Source of the DNA: Neptunomonas japonica JAMM 1380 | GTDB taxonomy: Bacteria > Pseudomonadota > Gammaproteobacteria > Pseudomonadales > Balneatricaceae | Direction of reading: 5' to 3' | DNA length: 64,000 bases | NCBI RefSeq assembly: GCF_016592555.1 | Contig: NZ_AP014546.1 | Location: 62,001 to 126,000, forward strand | Shown: piece after piece, positions 27,122 through 34,351 of the stretch | How positions within the stretch are numbered: position 1 is the stretch's first letter | Layout: every line of letters begins with the position of its first letter | Translations under genes and position numbers: made by a program | Notes under the pieces: model-generated | Databases searched by the model: none | What the model was told of the DNA's origin: nothing | Seen by the model: only the letters and a program-made list of their open reading frames with translations

Positions 27122-27852
27122 GCGGCGGCTACCGTGTGTTGTGTTAGATACTCAAAAGCATGAGCTAATTGCTTCTTACCACTGAGAGTGCATAAGTCCC
27201 CTCCTGTACCAGAGGAGAGCAAGCTTCCTTGATGTAGCAATAAAACCCGGTCTTGAGAGTGGATTTCGTCAATCAGGTGGGTGGCCCACAGCACGGTGAG
27301 TTGTTGGTCTTCACAGAGTTGGCGGACATGTTGGTTTAATATCTTTCTGGTTTGCGGATCGAGCCCAGACGTGGGTTCGTCCAATAACAGCACGCTGGGT
27401 TGATGTAGCAGTGCTCTGGCAATCTCAACGCGTCTTCGGTGACCTCCATTGAGTGCTCTCACTTTTTCATTGGCTCTGTCGGCCATCGACATTCGTTCAA
27501 GCTCTAGTGCTATACGTATGTTGGCTTCTGCGCTGCTAAATCCATGTAATGCCGCATGGTAGGCGAGATTCTGTTGCACGCTAAGATCAAGATCCAGCGT
27601 GCTTTGCTGAAAGACTACGCCTACTTGCTGCATGACTTGTGTGGGTGTTTTTTGTAGGTCTAAGCCTTGTAATTGGATGCTGCCACTTTGTAATGAGTAA
27701 AGGCGTGTTAGTAGAGCAAATAAGGTACTTTTTCCTGCACCGTTTGGGCCGAGCAACGCACTAAACTGGCCACTCTCTAATGTGAAGTTAAGAGTGTTTA
27801 GGGCCTTTTTTTTACCGTAATTAAAGCTTACTTGCTCAACGTTAATGCTCAT
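27118..27852 (-). CDS. pedB: ABC transporter ATPase of the PQQ alcohol dehydrogenase system
   Basis: 244 residues from ATG 27852. Walker A LGPNGAGKST, Q-loop VVFQQSTLDLDL, a signature segment VRALNGGHRRRVEIARALLH in which the usual LSGGQ reads LNGGH, Walker B LLLDEPTSGLD and the H-switch ATHL. It pairs with the ABC-2 permease downstream. ATG 27852 is chosen because it overlaps the stop of the beta-propeller gene in an ATGA and has GGTGA 8 nt upstream; an upstream ATG at 27876 would lie inside that gene. The LNGGH signature is seen in this subgroup. Confidence 0.88.
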   Translation of the reverse strand: MSINVEQVSFNYGKKKALNTLNFTLESGQFSALLGPNGAGKSTLFALLTRLYSLQSGSIQLQGLDLQKTPTQVMQQVGVVFQQSTLDLDLSVQQNLAYHAALHGFSSAEANIRIALELERMSMADRANEKVRALNGGHRRRVEIARALLHQPSVLLLDEPTSGLDPQTRKILNQHVRQLCEDQQLTVLWATHLIDEIHSQDRVLLLHQGSLLSSGTGGDLCTLSGKKQLAHAFEYLTQHTVAAA

Positions 27853-28829
27853 TGTGATTTCACCACAATGCCCCAAGGGTAGCGGCCTACCTTGATGGAT
27901 TTTATGGCTTTCATTTTAGCAACATCAACCACAGTCACATCGCCACTAATGCCGTTGGTAGTGAGTAGTAGTGACTGGTCTGCGTTAAACGCCATATGCC
28001 ATACACGGCGCCCTACCAAAATGTATTCTAAGACTTCAAATGTTTTTGTATCGATGACAGCAATGTGGTTGGCGGGGCCTAGTGCAACAAAGGCATATTT
28101 CCCATCATCACTAAGCTTAATACCGACGGGTTGAACCTTATCGGGATGAACGCCGCGAATTTTGAATGAAACCTTGTGCGTGATTTGGCGACTGGCAACA
28201 TCAATGATGGAGACATTCCCGCCAATCTCTGAGCTGGCCCATAGTACTTTGCTATCTTTTGAAAACTCTACATGACGAGGACGTTGATCAACCAGTGTGT
28301 TATCCACAAGCTGCATGGTTTCTGTATCGATCCAATGCACCATGTTAGTGGTTTCGCTGGTGTTGACTGCTATTTTTCCATCGGGGCTAACGGCCATGCC
28401 CTCAGGCTCAACACCGACATCTATTTGTGCCAGCACTTCACTCGTTTGTGTGTCCACAATGGTAGCGAGAGCATCATCTTCATTGGCAATATAGAGGTGA
28501 CGGTCATTAGGGTGCAAAGCAAACTGCTCCGGATCTTCACCAGAGGGTAGTTCTTTAATGATCTGGTGTGTGGATAAGTCCATTACTTGAACGGTGTCAG
28601 AATCTGAAGCACAGATATACAGCTTACTTTGATCTTTGGAGAGGATAATGCCACGTGGGCGCTGCCCTACATCAATGGTAGCGGTAACTTCATAGGTATC
28701 AAGGTTGATAACAGATAGCGTGTCATCTTTCTCGTTAGACACATAAGCCGTTTGAGCAAGTGCTGTTTGCACACACAATAACAATACTGAGATAGAAAAA
28801 AATTGAGTGAGGCGCTGTGATGTTTTCAT
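27849..28829 (-). CDS. PQQ-associated periplasmic YVTN beta-propeller protein
   Basis: 326 residues. Signal peptide to ALAQ, then seven 40-residue YVTN/NHL-like repeats (AYVSNEKDDTLSVINLDTYE; LYICASDSDTVQVMDLST; LYIANEDDALATIVDTQTSE and so on). It belongs to the PQQ-dependent catabolism-associated beta-propeller family, of unknown function, possibly a partner of the ABC exporter or a redox protein scaffold. ATG 28829 has AGGA 7 nt upstream. Overlaps the ATPase gene (ATGA) and starts 14 bp after the binding-protein gene. Confidence 0.85.
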   Translation of the reverse strand: MKTSQRLTQFFSISVLLLCVQTALAQTAYVSNEKDDTLSVINLDTYEVTATIDVGQRPRGIILSKDQSKLYICASDSDTVQVMDLSTHQIIKELPSGEDPEQFALHPNDRHLYIANEDDALATIVDTQTSEVLAQIDVGVEPEGMAVSPDGKIAVNTSETTNMVHWIDTETMQLVDNTLVDQRPRHVEFSKDSKVLWASSEIGGNVSIIDVASRQITHKVSFKIRGVHPDKVQPVGIKLSDDGKYAFVALGPANHIAVIDTKTFEVLEYILVGRRVWHMAFNADQSLLLTTNGISGDVTVVDVAKMKAIKSIKVGRYPWGIVVKSQ

Positions 28830-28843
28830 AGTTTTTCCTGTCG

Positions 28844-30064
28844 CTATAAGCGCTTTGCTAGACGGCATTGGCTCTCTGGTGCATCAAATCCCAACGTATC
28901 CAGTTCAGATATCGGGTGCAAAAAACCAGCCTGTGGTGATTGTGAGACAAGTGAGCGTGGATGGATCAGCGGTATTGGTTGGCGCAGCTGGCCATTCCAC
29001 GCCCGAAAATTAAGCTTGCGGCCTTTAAAGCCTGCCAGCTCGAATTTATCTGAAATAATGTACTGCTTGAGTGTGCTTATGTCCGTGGTATTGGTGCGCG
29101 TGACCGCTTCAGCAATAGAGCGCACAGCCAGCCAGCTGGCATAATCTTGGCCGTTCATCCAGCGGCCAGTGAGCTTGTCAAAACGACTCTGCAATTGCGC
29201 TGCTCCCCACTGTTCAACAACGCGATGCCAAGCAACAGGGGTGAGGCCTTGAGTGCCTACGACAGGGCGTGGATACCAGGTGTTATACAAGACGTACTCA
29301 CCAAAATCTCCTTGCTCATCGGCCACGACGACCACATCGTATTCCTCTGTTTGCGTGAACAGAGGCATCTCTTTTTGTGCTAGACGCCGCAGGTCTGTGT
29401 CAAAGCTCCATTGCTTCTCGGCGACTATCTTATGACCAAAGCGTTTTGCGGCTCTTTGCATTGATTGTGCATAAGCCTGATCACCCTCTGTACTGCCTTT
29501 AATCAGTAACCACTTATTCAAGCGCTTCTCTGTTAGCCATTGGGCGAGCGCGTCGGCTAACATGGCACGGCTAGGGATCGTGTGCAGTACATTGCTTATG
29601 CATTGATCAACGCGTAGGGCATTTTCTTTGGCGCGGGTGTTAAAAATGAGTACATCATCGGTTGGGCCAGAGTTAAGTGATGCTTTGTTAAGCCACGCTG
29701 AAGCCGCTTTTAGCGCCTCGATGGGCAGGTCGAAAACAAATAAGCGTATGCCTTGTGCGTAGCGAGACTGTATCTGTGTGAGGGTCTCTTCAAGAGTGTC
29801 GTTAATATCTACCTTTAGATGGAAAGACTGTTTAAGAAATCGTCCTGTGGTGTTGCTGTCTTGCAGGGCTAACTCAGCACCACGCAGACCCGCATCCCCC
29901 GGCTCAGGCAATATATTTGACAGCACCGGGCGGTGTTCTTGCTGTAGCTTTATATAGGCAATATCAACGTCGAGCTGCGCATGTGCAGAAGGCATAAAAA
30001 ATAGCAGGCTACAGAGTAGAAAGCGCAACAGATACGAGCCTGGCCAACCTATGTAGTTATTCAT
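28844..30064 (-). CDS. Periplasmic binding-protein-like component of the PQQ ABC system
   Basis: 406 residues, signal peptide (LLRFLLCSLLFFMPSAHA), then a type I periplasmic binding fold related to branched-chain amino-acid binding proteins (DVDIAYIKLQQEHRP, GLRGAELALQDSN, NTRAKENALR). It matches the substrate-binding family found with PQQ alcohol dehydrogenase ABC systems. A binding protein with an ABC-2 exporter is unusual, so it may sense or deliver rather than import. First gene of the four-gene minus-strand operon; its promoter region is shared with the divergent cupredoxin-like gene. Confidence 0.82.
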   Translation of the reverse strand: MNNYIGWPGSYLLRFLLCSLLFFMPSAHAQLDVDIAYIKLQQEHRPVLSNILPEPGDAGLRGAELALQDSNTTGRFLKQSFHLKVDINDTLEETLTQIQSRYAQGIRLFVFDLPIEALKAASAWLNKASLNSGPTDDVLIFNTRAKENALRVDQCISNVLHTIPSRAMLADALAQWLTEKRLNKWLLIKGSTEGDQAYAQSMQRAAKRFGHKIVAEKQWSFDTDLRRLAQKEMPLFTQTEEYDVVVVADEQGDFGEYVLYNTWYPRPVVGTQGLTPVAWHRVVEQWGAAQLQSRFDKLTGRWMNGQDYASWLAVRSIAEAVTRTNTTDISTLKQYIISDKFELAGFKGRKLNFRAWNGQLRQPIPLIHPRSLVSQSPQAGFLHPISELDTLGFDAPESQCRLAKRL

Positions 30065-30159
30065 GATGACTCATTCATATTTTTATTCGTAAAGTGGAAT
30101 ACCCAGCATAAGCAGGAAGCACAGAGGGGGGAATATGAAGAAAGTACAAAACTTTTAGT

Positions 30160-30191
30160 ACTGAAGTAGTATTTTGTTGTCAGGTGGGCGC
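30160..30191 (+). promoter_or_regulatory. Partial shared element between the ABC operon and the cupredoxin-like gene
   Basis: ACTGAAGTAGTATTTTG matches the first half of the 32-bp element in front of the aldehyde dehydrogenase at 14 of 16 positions; the second half (TTGTCAGGTGG) differs. It lies 50-80 bp before the cupredoxin-like start and about 100 bp before the divergent ABC operon, so it could serve both. GTACAAAACTTTTAGTAC just upstream (30144-30161) is a further dyad. Confidence 0.4.
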
Positions 30192-30240
30192 TTTAGCATG
30201 AATAAGAGAAAATTACAGATGCTATGCACGGGGTGATGAA

Positions 30241-30678
30241 ATGCGATTGATTAATAAGTTACTTACACCGGCCATTTGTGCCGCTATGTTATTGTCAGGG
30301 CAGCAGGCGCTTGCCGAAGGAGACTTAACTCGCCGCCCTGTAAAGTTGCCAAATTTGGTACTTGGCACGGAAGATAATCGTTACTATCTATCGCAAACGC
30401 GTTATGAACTGGAGACAGGTAAGTCTTATAAATTGAAAATAATTTCTAGCGGCCAAACCGAATATGCAATAAAAGCACCCAGATTTTTCCAGTCTATATT
30501 TCTTCGAAAAGTAGAAGCAGGTGATATGGAAATTAAAGCAATGAGCTTAACTGAGCTGGAGTTTGAGCAGGAAGGTGAAGCTGAGATTTACTTCGTACCT
30601 ATAAAAACGGGCGAGTTTGAGTTTTACTCAGCGGGTTTGGAAGTGAAAGGTATGAAAGGAATTTTTAGCGTGAAGTAG
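30241..30678 (+). CDS. Cupredoxin-fold periplasmic protein lacking copper ligands
   Basis: 145 residues with a signal peptide ending at ALA before EGDLTRRPVKLPN. The remaining 120 residues are all-beta and end like a cupredoxin (EIYFVPIKTGEFEFYSAGLE...GIFSV), where blue copper proteins have the Cys-His-Met loop. The mature chain has no Cys and no His, so a type 1 copper site is impossible. It lies between the ABC operon and the c550 gene and is therefore presumably part of the quinoprotein system. Function unknown. Confidence 0.7.
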   Translation: MRLINKLLTPAICAAMLLSGQQALAEGDLTRRPVKLPNLVLGTEDNRYYLSQTRYELETGKSYKLKIISSGQTEYAIKAPRFFQSIFLRKVEAGDMEIKAMSLTELEFEQEGEAEIYFVPIKTGEFEFYSAGLEVKGMKGIFSVK

Positions 30679-30721
30679 GGCGCCGTTCTCCCTTGCTGGC
30701 ACAAATATCCACTTCCCCATG

Positions 30722-30753
30722 CCCTCGATGAATGTGCTCGCATTCATAGAGGG
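30722..30753. other. Large hairpin after the cupredoxin-like gene
   Basis: CCCTCGATGAATG (30722-30734) pairs with CATTCATAGAGGG (30741-30753), 12 of 13 bp, loop TGCTCG. It lies 44 bp after the stop codon in a 355-bp gene-free stretch (30679-31033). There is no T-run, so it is a stabiliser or a rho-dependent end rather than a classic terminator. Confidence 0.55.
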
Positions 30754-30898
30754 TATGTTGGTATCAAATGTCCCTCTCCAATACTCAAGCCCCGTTTGTT
30801 CTAGTTTCAATATTTACTTAAGTTACCTTTTGATAATTAATAAAAAACACTCAGCTACAAAGGTGCGTGTTGTCCGTGCATTGACGTTACAACCTAGT

Positions 30899-30930
30899 AC
30901 CAAGGAACTAGTTTTTGCGCGCCAAAGTAC
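30899..30930 (+). promoter_or_regulatory. 32-bp shared element upstream of the c550 operon
   Basis: Begins ACCAAGGAACTAG, has the core TTTTTGCGCG and ends CCAAAGTAC. Its final nine bases are identical to those of the pqqA element. GTACCAAGG at its left and CCAAAGTAC at its right form an imperfect dyad (7 of 9). The -10-like CATGAT (30956-30961) follows after 25 nt, and the start codon of the c550 gene is 103 bp downstream. Confidence 0.6.
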
Positions 30931-31033
30931 ACTTTTTGGATTGGCAGGCTTGCGTCATGATTTGATGAAGAGTGAAACACTGTCTACTTAAAATCGGCAG
31001 ATGTGTCGTGAAAACAAAAAAGTGGTGAATCTG

Positions 31034-31477
31034 ATGTTCCTGAAAAATAAACTATTACTATCGACGGCTGCACTAGTGTTTTGTGCGGGTCTTTCAACTC
31101 AAGCGATGGCACATGGAGATGTGACACCTCAAGGTGTTGATACACAGGGATTGGATCCACTTGGCGAAGAATGGCGTGAAGAGAACCCATACCGTCCTCC
31201 TTATGAAAAGAATGCACAGGCTATCAAGATTGGCTTCTCTGCCTATACGCAAAACTGCGCTCGTTGTCATGGTTTGGAAGGGATTTCTGGAGGTATCGCG
31301 CCTGATTTACGTATGCTTGAAGCCGGTCTTGAGGGTGATGAGTGGTATCAGTATCGTGTTGTCAACGGTGCGGTACGAGACGGTGCTGTTTACATGCCAA
31401 AAATGGCCGATTACCTGAGCCAGGAAGCGCTATGGGCGATCCGTACTTGGTTAGAGTCGGTGAGTGTTGATGAGTAA
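31034..31477 (+). CDS. pedF: Cytochrome c550 of the PQQ alcohol dehydrogenase (PedF/ExaB-like)
   Basis: 147 residues, signal peptide MFLKNKLLLSTAALVFCAGL...AMA, then one heme c site CARCH and a Met in VYMPKMADYL as the axial ligand. It takes electrons from the periplasmic PQQ dehydrogenase to the respiratory chain. The ATG at 31034 is preferred over 31001 because it gives a normal signal peptide and has GGTGA 6 nt upstream. It overlaps the next gene by 8 bp. The order c550, MxaJ-like, SoxYZ-like, metallohydrolase, PQQ dehydrogenase matches the ped cluster of P. putida. Confidence 0.92.
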   Translation: MFLKNKLLLSTAALVFCAGLSTQAMAHGDVTPQGVDTQGLDPLGEEWREENPYRPPYEKNAQAIKIGFSAYTQNCARCHGLEGISGGIAPDLRMLEAGLEGDEWYQYRVVNGAVRDGAVYMPKMADYLSQEALWAIRTWLESVSVDE

Positions 31478-32378
31478 GCTCTGCGTACTGGCAATCAGTA
31501 TCTGTCTGGTGTTATCCGGGCAGGTACAAGCGCGAGCCTACGATGACGTGATTGCCTCAAGGTATCTTACGGTAGGCGTTTATCATGATTTCCCCCCCTA
31601 TTCTTACCTTGTTGATGGTCAGCCTAAGGGTGTTGATATCGAACTCGGTAAAGCAATAGCCGCCGCATTTGATCTTGAGCTGAAGTTACACTGGATTACG
31701 CCAGATGAAAATCTGGAAGATGATCTGCGTAATAATGTTTGGAAAGGTCATTATCTCGACAAGAATACAGAAAACCCATTGGCGATGAAAAAGCTCGCTG
31801 ATGTAATGATGCGGGTTCCTTATGATCGCGAGTTTGCTTATCGACAAGATCCCCAGACCGGTGAAGTGGTGAATGAGCAGGTTGTTATGTTTGGGCCGTA
31901 TCAGCGTGAGTCTTGGCGGGTCTCGTTTGATGCTGAAAAGATAGAAGCAGTAAAAACCATGGCTGTTTTTCAGTATTACCCCATTGGTGTTGAGATAGAC
32001 AGCCTGCCTGATTTTTATCTGACATCGGGTTTTCGGGGACGTATGCGCAAAAATGTTCATCATTACGGCAACGCACGAAAAGCCTTTAGCGCCATGCAAG
32101 AGGGTAAGGTTGATGCAGTGATGGCGATGCGCTCAGAGATCGATCATCTGTTATTTGAAGCGAATAACCCGCGTTATCAGGTGGCTGAAAATGGTTTTCC
32201 GTCGATGGGTAAGCAGAAGTGGGATGTGGGTATGGCAGTAAAAAGTACATACCGACAGCTAGGCTATGCTATTGAAGAAGTCGTGGATGGCATGGTGCGT
32301 TCTGGTGAAATGGAAACACTGTTTAGCAAGTATGGATTAACGTACGAACTGCCGGGGCTGTATCAAGAAATACAATAG
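31470..32378 (+). CDS. pedG: MxaJ/PedG-like periplasmic binding-fold protein
   Basis: 302 residues from ATG 31470 (within the end of the c550 gene). Signal peptide to QARA, then a type II (SBP_bac_3-like) binding fold: LTVGVYHDFPPYSYLVDGQP, GVDIELGKAIAAAF and DVGMAVKSTYRQLG. This is the quinoprotein dehydrogenase-associated binding protein family (XoxJ, MxaJ, PedG). In methanol dehydrogenases the homologue is thought to help maturation of the enzyme rather than to feed a transporter, and no permease is adjacent here. Confidence 0.88.
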   Translation: MSKLCVLAISICLVLSGQVQARAYDDVIASRYLTVGVYHDFPPYSYLVDGQPKGVDIELGKAIAAAFDLELKLHWITPDENLEDDLRNNVWKGHYLDKNTENPLAMKKLADVMMRVPYDREFAYRQDPQTGEVVNEQVVMFGPYQRESWRVSFDAEKIEAVKTMAVFQYYPIGVEIDSLPDFYLTSGFRGRMRKNVHHYGNARKAFSAMQEGKVDAVMAMRSEIDHLLFEANNPRYQVAENGFPSMGKQKWDVGMAVKSTYRQLGYAIEEVVDGMVRSGEMETLFSKYGLTYELPGLYQEIQ

Positions 32379-32427
32379 AGAAACGGAATAGCTGGCTACC
32401 CGCCGTGAGTGTTATTAGGAGGTTTAG

Positions 32428-33192
32428 ATGCATTTTGCCAATGTGATTTTGTGTCGTGTCACTATGCTGCTCTGTTTTGTTGCTAGCCCGATTATTCACG
32501 CCTCTGATGACCCGCTTCAGTCTCCTATGTGGGACTATTTACGTAATGTGTTTTTAGGCGATACGCCTTATCAATTTGATGATCGTATTGTTGTTTCTGT
32601 GCCTCCTTTTGCTGAAGACCCAACGCAAGTGCCGGTGACGGTAGATGCCACTGCGCTGTCTGAGAAGATAGAAAAAATCGTGGTGTGGGCAGACTTAAAT
32701 CCCATTCAGCATATCTATACTTATTATCCGCTTAAAGATGTAAAACCTAACGTTTCTTTACGTATCAAGGTACAACAGGCCACTCCTATACGTGCCGCGG
32801 TCTTAACAAAAAAAGGTCAGTGGCTGGTGGGTGGCATCTATCTGGATGCGGCGGGTGGCGGTTGTACAACACCCAGTGTAGCTAATGCTGCTCCATACTG
32901 GGAAAGCCACCTAGGTGAGATTAGCGCTAAGAAATTCCAACGAGAAACGTTTGGCCGTTATAAGTTCAAAGTGGTCCACCCTATGGATACTGGGCTGGTG
33001 GATGCTATTCCTGAGTTTTATCTGCAACAGCTTGAGCTACGCGATGCACAAGGCGCAGCCCTTGTGAAAATGGACCTGTCGCAACCTGTCAGTGAGAATC
33101 CGGTTTTTTCCTTTGATGTCACTCAACCAAGTGCGCAGCATAGCTTATGGCTGCGGGATAACAATGGTAATGAGTTTGAGCAGCCACTCTAG
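32428..33192 (+). CDS. Quinoprotein-associated SoxYZ-like carrier
   Basis: 254 residues with a signal peptide. The N-terminal part is SoxY-like and ends in GGGCTTPSV (about residues 147-155), whose single cysteine sits where SoxY carries sulfur intermediates on its swinging arm; the C-terminal part (about 175-254) is SoxZ-like. This fused family occurs with PQQ dehydrogenases and not with thiosulfate oxidation. Its cargo is unknown. AGGAGG 8 nt before the ATG is a strong ribosome site. It is followed by its usual partner, the zinc metallohydrolase. Confidence 0.85.
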   Translation: MHFANVILCRVTMLLCFVASPIIHASDDPLQSPMWDYLRNVFLGDTPYQFDDRIVVSVPPFAEDPTQVPVTVDATALSEKIEKIVVWADLNPIQHIYTYYPLKDVKPNVSLRIKVQQATPIRAAVLTKKGQWLVGGIYLDAAGGGCTTPSVANAAPYWESHLGEISAKKFQRETFGRYKFKVVHPMDTGLVDAIPEFYLQQLELRDAQGAALVKMDLSQPVSENPVFSFDVTQPSAQHSLWLRDNNGNEFEQPL

Positions 33193-33201
33193 GAGAGATC
33201 A

Positions 33202-34137
33202 ATGAAACAACTACAGTACTTGCTATTCTCTTTGTTGATGAGCCTTTCTTGTTCTGTATTTGCCGCCAAATTAAGCTATTCGCTTGAGCCTCAGAAAATT
33301 GCTGATGATACCTGGCTTTTACAAGGCAAGTTAGAGGATTTTACACGTAAAAATGGCGGCAATATTGTCAATACAGCCTTTATTGTCACTGAAGAGGGAG
33401 TAGTAGTTTTTGATACTGGGCCCTCTAAACGCTATGGCGAGGCAATGCGCCAAGCGATAGATTCCGTGACGGATAAAGCGATTATTCATGTGTTTAATAG
33501 CCACCATCACCCGGACCATTTTTTGGGAAATCAGGCTTTTAGTGACAGCAAAATCTGGGCGTTACCCGAAACCGGTAAGCTCATAGCGCAACAGGGTAAT
33601 GCTTTCGCTGAAAACATGTATCGTTTGGTGGGAGACTGGATGCGCTCTACTGAGGTGCAGTTACCGACTGAGCCGCTGGATCTAGCCGCTACGCCGCTGA
33701 TGGATGTGGGGAAACATCGTTTTCGGTTTATTCAAATGAAGGGGCACAGCGGTGCCGACCTTCTTATGTTAGATGAAACGACAGGCGTACTTTTTGCCTC
33801 CGATATTGTGTTTTTTAAACGCGCTTTAACGACACCACATACACCCAGCTTAAGTGCGTGGATAGAGAATTTAGAGCAACTTAAAAACTGGCAATACCAT
33901 ACGCTTGTACCAGGCCACGGTCCTATAGATACAACAGGGTTGGCGGTAGAGCAGATGGCCGACTATTTGCGTTGGCTGGATAAAACGTTAACTGCTGCAG
34001 CGTCACAAGGGCTTAGTATGAATGAGGTTATGGAATTACCTATCGATGCACGTTTTAGTGATATATCCCTGACAAGATTAGAGTTTGTGCGTTCGGTATT
34101 TCACCTTTATAGCCGCTACGAAGAAGCCTCTTTTTAA
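33202..34137 (+). CDS. Quinoprotein relay system zinc metallohydrolase
   Basis: 311 residues with a signal peptide to VFAA. Metallo-beta-lactamase fold: HHHPDHFLGN is the H-x-H-x-D-H zinc motif, GHSGADL and ASDIVF supply further ligands, and VPGHGP the last histidine. It belongs to the SoxH-related hydrolases found in the same set as the SoxYZ-like carrier. A thiol-ester or sulfur-bound substrate on the carrier is plausible but unproven. GGAGAG 8 nt before the ATG, 9 bp after the previous gene. The terminator at 34172-34195 closes the operon. Confidence 0.87.
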   Translation: MKQLQYLLFSLLMSLSCSVFAAKLSYSLEPQKIADDTWLLQGKLEDFTRKNGGNIVNTAFIVTEEGVVVFDTGPSKRYGEAMRQAIDSVTDKAIIHVFNSHHHPDHFLGNQAFSDSKIWALPETGKLIAQQGNAFAENMYRLVGDWMRSTEVQLPTEPLDLAATPLMDVGKHRFRFIQMKGHSGADLLMLDETTGVLFASDIVFFKRALTTPHTPSLSAWIENLEQLKNWQYHTLVPGHGPIDTTGLAVEQMADYLRWLDKTLTAAASQGLSMNEVMELPIDARFSDISLTRLEFVRSVFHLYSRYEEASF

Positions 34138-34171
34138 AGACATCATATGACAAAACATCTGCAAGACTTTT

Positions 34172-34195
34172 GGCGCCCTCGTGGCGTCTTTTTTT
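34172..34195 (+). terminator. Terminator of the c550-metallohydrolase operon
   Basis: GGCGCC (34172-34177) with GGCGTC (34183-34188), one G-U pair, 5-nt loop, followed by seven T. Upstream AAGAC can pair with GTCTT as an alternative base. Confidence 0.8.
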
Positions 34196-34218
34196 GTCTC
34201 TTTGGAGCAGGTAGTAGT

Positions 34219-34250
34219 ACTAAGTAACGAGAAAAGTTGTTCTGGGGTGT
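34219..34250 (+). promoter_or_regulatory. Diverged copy of the shared element upstream of the PQQ dehydrogenase
   Basis: Placed as in the other operons (its end is 101 bp before the start codon). Read forward it begins ACTAAGTAACGAG and matches the pqqA element at 14 of 32 positions. Read on the opposite strand, CTTTTCTCGTTACTTAGTAC matches the right part of the pqqA element at 15 of 20 positions. A -10-like CACAAT (34275-34280) follows. Confidence 0.4.
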
Positions 34251-34351
34251 AATTGTTGGAATCTACCAAAACTTCACAATGAGAGACATGATTCGGGGAA
34301 GCTTTCCCGGCTCACCCCACAATAAAAAACGATTCCGTAAAGGAGCTAGTG

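Noticed and set aside
30719..30991. Frame of 90 codons in the gap before the c550 gene
   Set aside because: Runs through the hairpin, the shared element and the promoter; no ribosome site and no protein-like composition.
31686..32099. Antisense frame of 137 codons opposite the PedG-like gene
   Set aside because: No family pattern, and the sense strand encodes a full binding-protein fold with signal peptide.
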